Assembly (NCBI GenBank): GCA_029261855.1
Contig: JAJDAN010000021.1
Location: forward strand, 62,001-126,000
Direction of reading: 5' to 3'
Length of the DNA stretch: 64,000 bases
Origin: Deltaproteobacteria bacterium
GTDB lineage: Bacteria > Myxococcota_A > UBA9160 > UBA4427
This document shows, one piece after another, positions 7,811 to 16,211 of this stretch (position 1 is its first letter; each line of letters opens with the position of its first letter). The notes under the pieces are model-generated. The model was given only the letters and a program-made list of their open reading frames with translations, searched no databases and was not told the origin of the DNA. The position numbers and the translations under genes were made by a program.

Positions 7811-8509
7811 ATGGATCAAGACCGCTCCTACCTCCTGTTTTGTCCGCCCCACCTGCCCCTGAGACTCACGGGCCAGGCGCCGGCGGCCATCGGCCGACAC
7901 TCGAGCTGCGAGCTCGTCCTGCGCAAGGACGACGTCTCGCGGCGTCACGCCGAAGTGTTTCACGAGGGAGGCGAGTTCCGGCTTCGCGACCTCGGCAGCA
8001 CGAACGGGAGCTTCCTGAACGGCGTGCGCATCGAGGGCTCGCCGGTCCTGAAGGCCGGCGACAAGATCGAGATCGGTTCTTCGATCATCGTGTTCTGTCA
8101 GGTCGACGGCGACGTCGGCGCCATCGACGACACGCCGAGCGCGGCCAAGACGATGATCGCCGAGCGCATGCCGGAAGCCTCCGGCGAGGCCTTCCAGGGC
8201 GACTTGTCCGAGATTCCGCCGGACGCGCTGCTGCAGCTGCTCGAGATGGGCCGCAAGTCCGGCTTGCTCGAGCTGCACTCCGGCAGCGGCAAGGGCCGCA
8301 TCTGGATGGAGCAGGGTTACCCCGTCCACGCCGAGACCGAAAAGGCCCTGGGCTTCGACGCAGCCATGGTCATCGTGATGAGCCGTGAGGGGCGCTTCCG
8401 CTTCGAACCGCAGGTCGGGAGCACCGATCGCACCATCACGGCCTCGGTGACCGAGCTGCTGCTCGAAGCCAGTCGCCTGCTGGACGAAGCCGAGCACGCC
8501 GGCTCGTAG
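7811..8509 (+). CDS. FHA domain-DUF4388 signalling protein
   Basis: A cytoplasmic two-domain protein of 232 residues. The N-terminal FHA domain (about 8-98) binds phosphothreonine; its conserved residues are visible as GRH (26-28 region), SRRH and LGSTNGSFLNG. After an Asp/Ala linker, residues about 125-230 form a DUF4388 (PatA N-terminal-like) domain, with PPDALLQLLEMGRKSGLLEL, GRIWMEQGYPVHAE and FRFEPQ. DUF4388 is common in Myxococcota and Cyanobacteria signalling proteins. The combination suggests an adaptor that reads Ser/Thr kinase output, but no kinase lies nearby. The gene converges on the HD-GYP gene with only 11 bases between their stops. GGGAGGC lies just before the ATG. Confidence 0.85.
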   Translation: MDQDRSYLLFCPPHLPLRLTGQAPAAIGRHSSCELVLRKDDVSRRHAEVFHEGGEFRLRDLGSTNGSFLNGVRIEGSPVLKAGDKIEIGSSIIVFCQVDGDVGAIDDTPSAAKTMIAERMPEASGEAFQGDLSEIPPDALLQLLEMGRKSGLLELHSGSGKGRIWMEQGYPVHAETEKALGFDAAMVIVMSREGRFRFEPQVGSTDRTITASVTELLLEASRLLDEAEHAGS

Positions 8510-8520
8510 CACCGGACCCC

Positions 8521-11031
8521 CTAGACGCTCCACGACCCGGTCAGCTCTTCCAGATCCGCCCAGTGCGCCGAGTCGATCTGCTGCGGGTCGAGGTGATCCT
8601 TCGCGTAGCGCAGATAGACCTTCTGCCGGATGAACAGCTCGTGCAGCCGCGGGTCGATGTGCCCGGCGTCGCGCATGTCCTCGAGGATGTCGAGTGTCTG
8701 GCTCAGGGTCATCCCGGGCTTGTAGGGCCGGGTCTTGGCCGTGAGCGCCTCGAAGACGTCGGCCAGACCGAGGATTCGCGCCTGCATGGTCAGACGCTCG
8801 CCCCCCAGCCCTTTCGGATAGCCCGACCCGTCCACGTGCTCGTGATGGGCGCCGGCGATGTACGGGACGTTCTCGAGTTCCTTCGGAAACGGAAGCTCCT
8901 CGAGCAGATTGATCGTCGAGAGGACGTGGTCCTCCATGACCTGGCGCTCTTCTTCGTTGAGCGTTCCGCGCGAGATCGACAGATTGATCACTTCCTCGTC
9001 CGTGAGGATCGGGCACTCGACTCCGTCGGGCCCGCCAAAACTGTACGCGCGGGCGATCTCGGCGACTCGAGACTGATCACGCGGCGACATCGACTCGCGA
9101 CCGCGGTTCGCCCACTCGATGAACGCGAGATCGTCGTCGAGGCGCTCGAGGGTGCTTCGAAGTGTTGAATCCTCCGATGTCCGCGAGGACTCATCGGACA
9201 GCTGCTCACGAAGCGAAGCGATCTCGACATCTCGCCGCAGCAGCGCGAAGCGCGTTCGGACCAGCTCGATGCGATCGAACAGTGTCTCGAGCTTCGTGGC
9301 CTTGTCCATCACGTGCACCGGCGTGACGACCTTGCCGCAGTCGTGCAGCAGGGCCGCGATCCGAAGCTCGTAGAGTTCTTCGTCGCTGAGCGAGAAATCC
9401 TTCAGGGCGCCGGCGGTCTCTCCGCAGGCCGCCTCGGCGATCAGCTCCGTGAGGATCGGGACCTTCCGGCAGTGCTCGCCCGTGTAGTCGGACTTCTCGT
9501 CGATCGCCCGGACTGTCAGATGGATCAGGCCCTCGAACAGGCCGCGAAGGGTCTCGACGTTGCGCGCCTGCCTCAGCGCCGCGGCCGCCTGAGATGCCAG
9601 CGACTCGGCCAGATCGATCGTGTCTCTCGAAAACGCGGTCTCTCCCGCGCCCTGCGACACGAACACCAGCGCGCCCAGGCTCGCCCCCTTCTCGGCGCGC
9701 AACGGGACGGCGAGTAGGCTCCGAGCCTCGAGTCCGGTCGTCGCTGCGAGTTCTCGCCAGTCGACCTCGCCCTCCCCCAGGCGGGGTCGGTCTCGTTCCG
9801 CGCGCAGGATCCGGCGCTCGGACGACGCTCGACCGCCGATCGCTGCCAGCGACGGAGGCGCCGCGGACGCGGGCCCGTCGGAGCGCCCGTCGATCCGGAA
9901 GCGGACTGTCTCGAAGCCCCGCTCCTCGTCACCCAGGACCAGGGCGCACAGCTCTGCGCGGGTCAACTCCGCCGACCCGTCCAATGCCAGGGCGAGAAAG
10001 GAGTCGACGTCCGCCTCGCGCGAGAGCGCCTGGCCGATCTTGTTCAGTCGCCGCAGGGCCGCCACCTGCTCGCCGATCTGCGAGGCCATGTCATCGAAGG
10101 CCGCACCGAGATCTTCGAATTCGTCCCCGGACCGCACGGCGGCACGCGCATCGAGGTCGCCGGCGCCGATCTCCCGGGCAAAGTGCGCCAGCGCATCGAG
10201 GGGAACCAGGGTGCGACGGATTTGACGCAGGGACGCGAAGACGGCGAGCGCCACCGTGAGGATCGCGAAGACCGGGAACAGGCGTTCGAAGTCCATCAAC
10301 GGTCGCAGGACCGCAGCCTCCGAGCGACTCATCCCGACACGCCATTCGCCCCGGCCGAACGAGCCGCGCAGGAACAGCGGCCAGACGCTCGCCAGCTCGC
10401 GACCATCCGGTGACAGCAACTCGAAACTCTGGCGGGGGCTCCGGTGCGCACCCGCAGCCAGCATCGCGTGGCTGGCCGGCTCGTCGGGCAGCACGAAGAG
10501 GAGGGTTCCCGCCTCGTCCTCGACCCAGTAGCGCTGCTCGCTGCCAGCCCGCTCCGGCGTGAACACGAAGTGCGGGTCCAGGACCGCGACGACGGCTTTG
10601 TCCGGTGTCCCGTCCACGACCCGGATCAGCTCGATGGAAACAAGGAAGTCTGCCTTCACGACGCGAAGGACCGAGCTGCCGGCGGAAAGACGCGCAAGCT
10701 GGCCCGGGTCGAGGTTCAATGCCTCGAGCGGCGCGATGCGGCGCTCGAGCACGCCCACCGCCTGCCGCGGGGACTCTTTCTCTGTCGCGCTGCCGAGCAA
10801 GCCGACGTCGGCCATCAACAGGCGCTCGAGAATCGACATGCCCGCGGTCTTGGCGTCCCGTCCGATCGCATCTCGCGCCTCGGACTCGAGCTGGGACTGC
10901 ACTTCCAGATGCGCGTACACCGCAAAGGCCGCGACCGGCAGTAGTGCACAGACCAGGAACAGCGCGAACATCCGTTTCGCGACGCGCGTGCGCAGGGACG
11001 GCGAACCGAGCTGCAGCGTGCGGAAGGCCAC
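8521..11031 (-). CDS. Membrane HD-GYP phosphodiesterase with HAMP and GAF domains
   Basis: Probable cyclic-di-GMP phosphodiesterase, 836 residues. Order: transmembrane helix (about 18-42), extracytoplasmic sensor region (about 43-245), second helix (about 250-272), HAMP (about 273-325), GAF (about 340-510), HD-GYP domain. The metal site appears as LLHDCGK near residue 562 and the GYP motif as HHEHVDGSGYP near residue 726, followed by ADVFEALTAKTRPYKP. About 160 residues separate HD from GYP, about 100 more than usual; the insert is charged and partly coiled-coil. The start is taken as the GTG at 11031, just after the pseudopilin stop; it has a poor ribosome site, so coupling is likely. It is last in a five-gene leftward set. 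Confidence 0.9.
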   Translation of the reverse strand: MAFRTLQLGSPSLRTRVAKRMFALFLVCALLPVAAFAVYAHLEVQSQLESEARDAIGRDAKTAGMSILERLLMADVGLLGSATEKESPRQAVGVLERRIAPLEALNLDPGQLARLSAGSSVLRVVKADFLVSIELIRVVDGTPDKAVVAVLDPHFVFTPERAGSEQRYWVEDEAGTLLFVLPDEPASHAMLAAGAHRSPRQSFELLSPDGRELASVWPLFLRGSFGRGEWRVGMSRSEAAVLRPLMDFERLFPVFAILTVALAVFASLRQIRRTLVPLDALAHFAREIGAGDLDARAAVRSGDEFEDLGAAFDDMASQIGEQVAALRRLNKIGQALSREADVDSFLALALDGSAELTRAELCALVLGDEERGFETVRFRIDGRSDGPASAAPPSLAAIGGRASSERRILRAERDRPRLGEGEVDWRELAATTGLEARSLLAVPLRAEKGASLGALVFVSQGAGETAFSRDTIDLAESLASQAAAALRQARNVETLRGLFEGLIHLTVRAIDEKSDYTGEHCRKVPILTELIAEAACGETAGALKDFSLSDEELYELRIAALLHDCGKVVTPVHVMDKATKLETLFDRIELVRTRFALLRRDVEIASLREQLSDESSRTSEDSTLRSTLERLDDDLAFIEWANRGRESMSPRDQSRVAEIARAYSFGGPDGVECPILTDEEVINLSISRGTLNEEERQVMEDHVLSTINLLEELPFPKELENVPYIAGAHHEHVDGSGYPKGLGGERLTMQARILGLADVFEALTAKTRPYKPGMTLSQTLDILEDMRDAGHIDPRLHELFIRQKVYLRYAKDHLDPQQIDSAHWADLEELTGSWSV

Positions 11032-11033
11032 GA

Positions 11034-11555
11034 TCAGAAGTTCCGGGCCAGGCCGAAATAGCTGCCGTTGGCGGCGCGGATCACGTCGTCGCGGCTGACC
11101 TGGCGGTCGAGCTGCTTCTCGCTCTCCCCGTCGGCACCGCGGCTGTAGAGGTCGTAGTCCGTGTTGATCGGTACGAGGAAGCCGTCCTTCCGGGGCTTCG
11201 GCTCGGGACCCGCCGAGACGTGGGGCAGACCCGAGGCAAGCGCCGCCTGACCCGGCGGGAGCGTCCCCGCAATCCTGAGATACTCGTAGGGGCGGCCCCA
11301 GGGATCGTCGAGCGCCGCGTCTACTTCGGCCAGGGTCGCCGGCAGCTCCCCCCCGTCGATCTGCAGGGAGTCGAGCATGCGCGCGATCCCCTGCATCTCG
11401 GCGATGGCGCTGGCGACTCGCGCGCGTTCGAGGAACTCCTGGTACTTGGTGGTCGCGACGCTCGCGAGCACACCGACCACCGCGAGCACGATCGCGAGCT
11501 CCACGAGGGTGAAGCCCCGATGCCCGGCGCGCTGCGCAGAGAGTCGCGGTGACAT
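11034..11555 (-). CDS. GspG-like type II secretion/type IV pilus pseudopilin
   Basis: A 173-residue prepilin-like protein. The short basic leader ends in HRG, followed by the class III cleavage/methylation site FTLVEL with the conserved Glu at +5 and a hydrophobic helix (about 15-38). The C-terminal part has DPWGRPYEY and a late DYDLYSRGADGES, both characteristic of the GspG major pseudopilin and its calcium site. Other type II secretion genes are absent from the neighbourhood, so this is an orphan pseudopilin placed between a HAMP protein and an HD-GYP protein. Its stop (TGA, 11036-11034) lies three bases from the chosen start of the HD-GYP gene. Confidence 0.85.
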   Translation of the reverse strand: MSPRLSAQRAGHRGFTLVELAIVLAVVGVLASVATTKYQEFLERARVASAIAEMQGIARMLDSLQIDGGELPATLAEVDAALDDPWGRPYEYLRIAGTLPPGQAALASGLPHVSAGPEPKPRKDGFLVPINTDYDLYSRGADGESEKQLDRQVSRDDVIRAANGSYFGLARNF

Positions 11556-11575
11556 GGGCCGGGTCGTCCCTTCCC

Positions 11576-12124
11576 CTAGCGGAGCGCCTTCGCGAGATCG
11601 CGGAGCTCGCGAAGCAGTTCCGTGGACTCGATCCCGAGACTCGCGGTCGCGGGCAGGTCGTCGGCGACCCGAAGCAACTTCTCGACGACCCGGTCGCGCT
11701 CCTGGGCCCGCGTGGCCAGAGCGGAGAGCATCTGATTGAGGGCATCCGCCTCCCGATTCAGATAGTCGCGCTTCCGGATCACGATGGGCTCGCTGACCTC
11801 ACCCCGCCTCACCTCTTCGAAGGCGCGCAAGAAGCGGATCAGCGGGCTCGTCATGCGGCGGTAGAGCAGCATGCCACCGGCCACGGACCCCGCGAGGCAG
11901 ACCAGCACCATCGGCCAGAACGTGGCGTGCATGTCGAGGGCATGCCGGCCGATGCCACCCACGACGTGTGGATCGAGGTCCGAGCGGCCGAGCTGGATCG
12001 CCAGGGGTACGAAGATCGAGAGACCGATCGTCAGGCAGAATGCACCGGCGAGCACTCCCAGGGTCAAGACGAGATGAAGCTGGAAGGTGCTGACGGTGCG
12101 GGAAGACGCGGCGCGAGAGCTCAT
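11576..12124 (-). CDS. HAMP-domain membrane protein without an output domain
   Basis: A 182-residue inner-membrane protein with two transmembrane helices (about 15-42 and 68-92), a short periplasmic loop and a cytoplasmic HAMP domain (about 92-145; RRMTSPLIRFLRAFEEVRRGEVSEPI). It ends in about 35 residues of predicted coiled coil (RAQERDRVVEKLLRVADDL and after). There is no kinase, methyl-accepting or cyclase module. HAMP-only proteins of this kind may pair with other HAMP proteins; the HD-GYP gene two positions downstream has a HAMP domain and is an obvious candidate partner. That pairing is inferred. The ATG overlaps the upstream lipoprotein stop (ATGA). Confidence 0.75.
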   Translation of the reverse strand: MSSRAASSRTVSTFQLHLVLTLGVLAGAFCLTIGLSIFVPLAIQLGRSDLDPHVVGGIGRHALDMHATFWPMVLVCLAGSVAGGMLLYRRMTSPLIRFLRAFEEVRRGEVSEPIVIRKRDYLNREADALNQMLSALATRAQERDRVVEKLLRVADDLPATASLGIESTELLRELRDLAKALR

Positions 12125-12528
12125 GGGCGCTTCTCCTTCCCGGGCGGCAGGGTGGCCTTTTCCGGGGTCCAGACTTCCTTGCGGTTCGCGAAGCGGATCT
12201 GCTTGGGCGGGCCCGCGTCGTGTACGAGACGAAGTTCCGCGAGCTCGCCCTCGCCGATTCGATAGGCCAGCGTGTAGACGCGCCCGCGCTCGGGCGGGGG
12301 CAGCGACTCCGAGTGGACGGTCTCGATGGCGCGAACGTCCATCGTGTATTTCCCGGTCGAGAAGGTGACGAAGCCGGGCTGCAGCTCGAGGTAGCGGTCC
12401 GCGTGGCTCGGCGCGGCCGTGCGCCAGACGCCGACCATGGAAGCGGGCAAACCCTCGTCCGCCGGCTTGCAGCCGAGCGCCAGTGCGAACGCCACGCACA
12501 TCGGAGCTGCCCATCGCAGGATCGCCAT
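12121..12528 (-). CDS. Small putative lipoprotein of unknown function
   Basis: A 135-residue protein with a lipoprotein-type signal: hydrophobic residues 6-19 ending ALALGC at Cys20, an imperfect lipobox. The mature part is beta-rich (WRTAAPSHADRYLELQPGFVTFSTGKY and later VYTLAYRIGEGELAELRLVHD). It reads like a lipocalin-like or DUF-type fold that checks an input against a threshold, but no family was recognised. AGGA lies five bases before the ATG. It overlaps the HAMP gene by four bases and follows the peptidase-MA gene by about 30, so the five genes from 13910 to 8521 look co-transcribed. Confidence 0.65.
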   Translation of the reverse strand: MAILRWAAPMCVAFALALGCKPADEGLPASMVGVWRTAAPSHADRYLELQPGFVTFSTGKYTMDVRAIETVHSESLPPPERGRVYTLAYRIGEGELAELRLVHDAGPPKQIRFANRKEVWTPEKATLPPGKEKRP

Positions 12529-12560
12529 CGAATCCTGAATCGGCTTCTGGCTCGGAATCT

Positions 12561-13910
12561 TTAGTTTTCGGGGACTTGGCCCGCCTGCCTGCCCGACGGA
12601 CGCGCCCGGGCGTCGAGGGTCGGGAATTCCGACTGGATGTCGGCCCGGACTGCCTGGTCGAGCCCGTCCGTGTCCAGGCCGAGGACCTCGTGGAGCGCCT
12701 GGTCCACCGAAAAGCCGTGCCCGATGCGGGCCAGCAATCTCGCCCGCTGCTCCCGGGTGGTCCGTTTCTCGATCCAGCTCGCGGTCACCACCGACTCGAG
12801 ATACGCGATGCGGGCATCCTCGTCGGACAGGCCCGAGAAGCTGCGGGCGATGCTGCGCAACGGGATCCACGAACCTGCAACGAGGCGTGCGTGCAGCGCC
12901 GCCCGCTCGCCGTGGGTCGACGCCGGCACCCGACGCGAGCGGCGTTCGATGCGTTCGGCCAGTCCCTCGTTGAGCCAGTAGGGGCGGTCTCCGCCGGTCT
13001 GCTCCCGGAAGAGCGCGTGGGTGTACTCGTGATAGAGGAGCGAGCGGAGCGCGCCGCTGGGATGCGCGGGAGACGCTACGTGGATGCGACCGTCGAAGAA
13101 GCCGACGGTCGCGAACGAGAAGCGGTGCCGATGCTCGCGGTCGTAGCGGGCCCGGCCGTAGAAGACGACGCCCAGGGGCTCGTCGGGCTCGACACCGAGG
13201 TCTCTCGAGACTTCCTTGCGGGCGTCCTCGAGGTAGCGAAGCACCGTCGCCGCGTAATCGGTTCGCGTGCGGTCCAGCTCGGCGTCGACGCGGATGCGGA
13301 AGTGCGGGCTGTCCCGCCCCACCAGCTGCATCTCGCCCTGCACCTGGTTCTCGTCTGCCAGGCGGCGCTCGTCGGCCAGCGCGCGCAGGCGCTTCTCCGC
13401 GGACGCGCGTTGCGTCGACAGGTTGGCATCGGCGTTCGCCAGAAAGGCGCGCAGGTGGGCCTCGGACGAGTCGTAGCGACCGCGCTGTCGATCGAGTAGC
13501 GCGAGATACCAGTGGGCTTCAGCCCTCGTCGGGTCGAGGTCGACGACGCTGTTCAAGGTCGCCGTCGCGCGGGACGTCTCTCCGCGTCGCAAGTCTCCTT
13601 CGGCGGCCCGCAGCAGGCGCGTGATGCGGTCGGACTCGCTGCCGCCGGCGCCGGGCGGTGTGCCGGTGCGCTCCCCGAGGATCAGGTTCTCCCACAGTGC
13701 GCGGGTCTCGTCCCAGTCCGGCGACGCGCCGGCGCGATGGGCTTCCGGGACGGCGTCGGCGTCGTTGGTGAAGTGCGTGACGCCGTCCTCGTCGACCCAG
13801 ACGAAGTGCTCGGCAGACGCGGCGGGCGCGATGACTGTCGCTATCACGGCCGCACAAGCGATCGGCAGGCAAGCGGCAAGCAGCACGAGGCGCGCGAGAA
13901 GAGAGGCCAC
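12561..13910 (-). CDS. Peptidase MA-like (gluzincin) protein with DUF4124 and TPR regions
   Basis: A 449-residue exported protein. The signal peptide (about 1-33, ending ASA) is followed by a DUF4124-like motif (HFVWVDEDGVTHFTND), a helical TPR-like region (about 95-175) and a C-terminal metallopeptidase-like domain. The zinc site is visible as LLYHEYTH (HEYTH near residues 294-298) with the third ligand in WLNEGLAERIE about 20 residues later, the M1/MA gluzincin pattern. Such DUF4124-TPR-peptidase proteins occur in deltaproteobacterial genomes. The substrate is unknown. The start is a GTG with AAGAG upstream. It is first of a leftward set with a lipoprotein, HAMP protein, pseudopilin and HD-GYP protein. 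Confidence 0.82.
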   Translation of the reverse strand: MASLLARLVLLAACLPIACAAVIATVIAPAASAEHFVWVDEDGVTHFTNDADAVPEAHRAGASPDWDETRALWENLILGERTGTPPGAGGSESDRITRLLRAAEGDLRRGETSRATATLNSVVDLDPTRAEAHWYLALLDRQRGRYDSSEAHLRAFLANADANLSTQRASAEKRLRALADERRLADENQVQGEMQLVGRDSPHFRIRVDAELDRTRTDYAATVLRYLEDARKEVSRDLGVEPDEPLGVVFYGRARYDREHRHRFSFATVGFFDGRIHVASPAHPSGALRSLLYHEYTHALFREQTGGDRPYWLNEGLAERIERRSRRVPASTHGERAALHARLVAGSWIPLRSIARSFSGLSDEDARIAYLESVVTASWIEKRTTREQRARLLARIGHGFSVDQALHEVLGLDTDGLDQAVRADIQSEFPTLDARARPSGRQAGQVPEN

Positions 13911-13930
13911 GATTGCTCTTCGGCGCTCCT

Positions 13931-14461
13931 CTAGCGGGTCTTGACGGCCTCGGCGGCGAGGTGGCCGATCTCGGGGAGGATCAGCTTTTCCATGGCGAGC
14001 CGGACGGCCCCGCGCGAGCCGGGCACCACGAACACCACCCGCCCGGCGCAGATGCCCGCGATGGCCCGGGACAGGATCGCTGCGGACCCGATGTCCTCGT
14101 AGGACAGCAGCCGGAACAGCTCCCCGAAGCCGGGCACGATGCGGTCGAGGCGGGGTTCCACGGTGTCGGGCGTGACGTCCCGGGGCGCGACCCCGGTGCC
14201 GCCGGTGAAGACGACCGCCCGGCTTCCGTCCAGGTCGAGGGCCGCCGCGAGCGCGGCGGCGATGGCGTCGGGCTCGTCCGGCACGATGCGGCGGTCGACC
14301 ACGGCGTGGCCCGCGCCTTCGAGGAACTCGACCACGAGCGCGCCCCCTGTGTCCGTCTCGAGAGTGCGGGTGTCGCTCACGGTGACGACGCAGGTCGGCA
14401 CCGACTGCACGGCGTCCTTGCGGTGATGGTGGTGTGCCGACTGGGGAGAGGACTCGCTCAC
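13931..14461 (-). CDS. MoaB/MogA family molybdopterin-binding protein
   Basis: A cytoplasmic protein (176 residues) of the family that adenylylates molybdopterin before molybdenum insertion. After a His-rich N-terminus (HHHHRKD, residues 10-16) come VVTVSDTRTLETDTGG, VVFTGGTGVAPRDVTPDTVEP (the TGGTG-x-x-x-RD-x-T MPT-binding signature) and a final VVFVVPGSRGAVRLAMEKLILPEIGHL. The length is nearer MoaB than MogA. The GTG start overlaps the stop of the MoaD-MoaE fusion gene (GTGA), so the two are coupled; this supports a role in Moco synthesis. No molybdoenzyme is visible here, though a MocA-like gene lies at 30.2 kb. Confidence 0.88.
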   Translation of the reverse strand: MSESSPQSAHHHHRKDAVQSVPTCVVTVSDTRTLETDTGGALVVEFLEGAGHAVVDRRIVPDEPDAIAAALAAALDLDGSRAVVFTGGTGVAPRDVTPDTVEPRLDRIVPGFGELFRLLSYEDIGSAAILSRAIAGICAGRVVFVVPGSRGAVRLAMEKLILPEIGHLAAEAVKTR

Positions 14462-15129
14462 GCGTGGTCGTCCACCCAGTATTCGCCGTCGGTTGCCACT
14501 TCCTTCTTCCAGATGGGAACCGTCTGCTTCAGGGTGTCGATGGCGAAGCGACAGGCTTCAAAAGCTTCGGCCCGGTGCGGCGCGGCAGCCGCGATCACGA
14601 CGGCGGCCTCGCCGATCTCGAGATGTCCCGTGCGGTGGGCGATGGCGACCCGGGTGCCCGGCCAACGCTCGCCGGCGGCATCGCTGATCTTCTGCATCTC
14701 GCGTTCGGCCATCTCGGGATAGGCCTCGTATTCGAGGTACTGGATCGAGCGTCCGCGCGCGTGGTCTCGCACGTTGCCCACGAAGGTCACGATGCCACCG
14801 GCATCGGCCCCGCTCACTCGGGCGACGACCTCGGCCTCGTCGAGGGACCGATCGGAAATGGTGCAGAGCTTGATCGCCGCTCCCGAGCCGCCCGCGACGG
14901 GCGGCAGGAAGGCGACCTCGTCGCCGTCCGACAGGACCTGGTCCGCGTCGGCCATCTCGAGGTTCACGGAAGAGGCGATGCGATCGCCCAGGCGTTCCAG
15001 GATGGGGTAGCGGTCCGCGAGGAGTTCGCGCAGATCGACGACCCGCGCGCCGTCCGGGAGTTCGAGTTCGAGTTCCTTGGCGCCGGCTTCCTCGCGCAGG
15101 GACCCGAAGAGCTTCACGGTCAGGTGCAT
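14458..15129 (-). CDS. MoaD-MoaE fusion, both subunits of molybdopterin synthase in one chain
   Basis: Molybdopterin synthase makes the dithiolene of the molybdenum cofactor. Residues 1-81 form a complete ubiquitin-like MoaD ending LPPVAGG, and residues about 85-223 form MoaE with GNVRDHARGR, EYEAYPEMAEREM, HRTGHLEIGE and PIWKKEVATDGEYW (the IWKKE lysines). The MoaD Gly-Gly tail, which must be free to carry sulfur, is internal here (Gly80-Gly81-Ser82). A comparable fusion, MoaX of Mycobacterium tuberculosis, is known to be cut at this junction. The ATG at 15129 gives a canonical MoaD N-terminus; the frame is open further upstream but would overlap the Nfu gene. It is coupled to the MoaB gene. 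Confidence 0.92.
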   Translation of the reverse strand: MHLTVKLFGSLREEAGAKELELELPDGARVVDLRELLADRYPILERLGDRIASSVNLEMADADQVLSDGDEVAFLPPVAGGSGAAIKLCTISDRSLDEAEVVARVSGADAGGIVTFVGNVRDHARGRSIQYLEYEAYPEMAEREMQKISDAAGERWPGTRVAIAHRTGHLEIGEAAVVIAAAAPHRAEAFEACRFAIDTLKQTVPIWKKEVATDGEYWVDDHA

Positions 15130-15154
15130 GGCCGTGAACGTACAGCGACGCGGA

Positions 15155-15427
15155 TCAGATGGCGACGACGCCCGTGAGGCCCGGGATGGCAGCAACCAGG
15201 GGCTCTTCGAGCCCGATGCGCAACGTCGCCTGCTGCGCGGGACAGGTCGCGCACTGGCCCTGGAAGGACACCCGCGCGGTTCCGTCTGAGTCGACGCCGA
15301 GCAGCTCCACGTTGCCGCCGTCGGCGATCAACGCCGGGCGTAACCGGTCCAGGATGCCTTCGACCGCCTCCTGGAGCGAAGGCGGTCCCGGCGCTTCGAG
15401 CTCGTCGGAAGCCCTGTCGGAAGCCAT
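15155..15427 (-). CDS. NifU C-terminal domain (Nfu) iron-sulfur carrier
   Basis: A 90-residue single-domain Nfu protein that assembles or carries a [4Fe-4S] cluster between two subunits. The family core is seen as LRPALIADGGNVELLGVDSDG and the cluster motif as GQCATCPAQQATLR (C-x-x-C). The length is that of stand-alone Nfu proteins. It lies 25 bases upstream of the MoaD-MoaE gene on the same strand. Molybdopterin synthesis starts with a radical-SAM iron-sulfur enzyme, so a link is possible but not shown; Nfu genes are common beside unrelated housekeeping genes. Confidence 0.88.
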   Translation of the reverse strand: MASDRASDELEAPGPPSLQEAVEGILDRLRPALIADGGNVELLGVDSDGTARVSFQGQCATCPAQQATLRIGLEEPLVAAIPGLTGVVAI

Positions 15428-15464
15428 GACCTCTGGATCGGCTGCCCGGCCGGCCGGGTTGAGG

Positions 15465-15941
15465 CTACTTCTTGTCGCCCGACGCCATGCCCGTCGCCCC
15501 GCCCTCGATGGGCTTGAGCGGTGAGGCGCCCGTGTTCTTGTTCTCCCGGCCCATGCTGAGGCGGCCGTTGAAGACGGCGCCTTCCTCGATGATCAGGCTC
15601 GGTGCGTTCATGTCGCCTTCCACGTTGGCACTCTTGTGGAGCACGACCTGACGGGCCGCGTGGATGTTGCCCACGACCGTGCCGCTGACGACCACGGTGT
15701 TCGACTTGATGGTCGCTTCGATCGTGCCGGTCTCGCCGACGATCAAGGTGTTCTCGCTGGTGATCTCACCGTGGAAGGTGCCGTCGATCCGGACCGTGTC
15801 CTTGAAAGTGAGCTTTCCTTCGAACTCCGAGCCCTGGTCGATGAAAGCCGTGAGGTTCGCGCTCGCCGTGGGCGAAGCTGCGGGGGTCATCGTCGCCCCA
15901 TCGTTCTCGCCCTTACCCCGACCGAAGCTGCTGATCGCCAT
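15465..15941 (-). CDS. Bactofilin
   Basis: A 158-residue polymer-forming cytoskeletal protein. The disordered N-terminus (about 1-30, Ser/Thr/Ala/Gly) is followed by the bactofilin beta-helix (about 32-130), with repeated turns such as FIDQGSEFEGKLTFKDTVRIDG, GEITSENTLIVGETGTIEATI and VVLHKSANVEGDM. A short polar tail follows (NKNTGAS to GDKK). Bactofilins self-assemble without nucleotide and scaffold cell-wall or envelope enzymes. GGGAG lies six bases before the ATG. The gene is divergent from holB across 270 bases that hold no gene I can see; a small hairpin (16177-16198) sits just before holB. Confidence 0.92.
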   Translation of the reverse strand: MAISSFGRGKGENDGATMTPAASPTASANLTAFIDQGSEFEGKLTFKDTVRIDGTFHGEITSENTLIVGETGTIEATIKSNTVVVSGTVVGNIHAARQVVLHKSANVEGDMNAPSLIIEEGAVFNGRLSMGRENKNTGASPLKPIEGGATGMASGDKK

Positions 15942-16211
15942 GCCGTCTCCCTGTTGACCGTCCAGTGACTGTCCAAAAAATGGGTTGCGTGTTGAGCCGT
16001 CGACGCCCTTCTCATCGGACGTTCCGGGCACTCTCCCGGTGATCCGGGTCCCAAAACGCCCGAGACCCCGCGCGGCACCTTCTGCCCCGCACACCCCTTT
16101 TCGGCCCGGCTTCCGGGAACTTGAGAACGACCGAAAAACTGAGTAGTTGCGCCACCTTCTGCACCGCCACGGGGCGGCAGCCCACTTGCGCGGGCTGCTA
16201 CGGTCCGTGCC

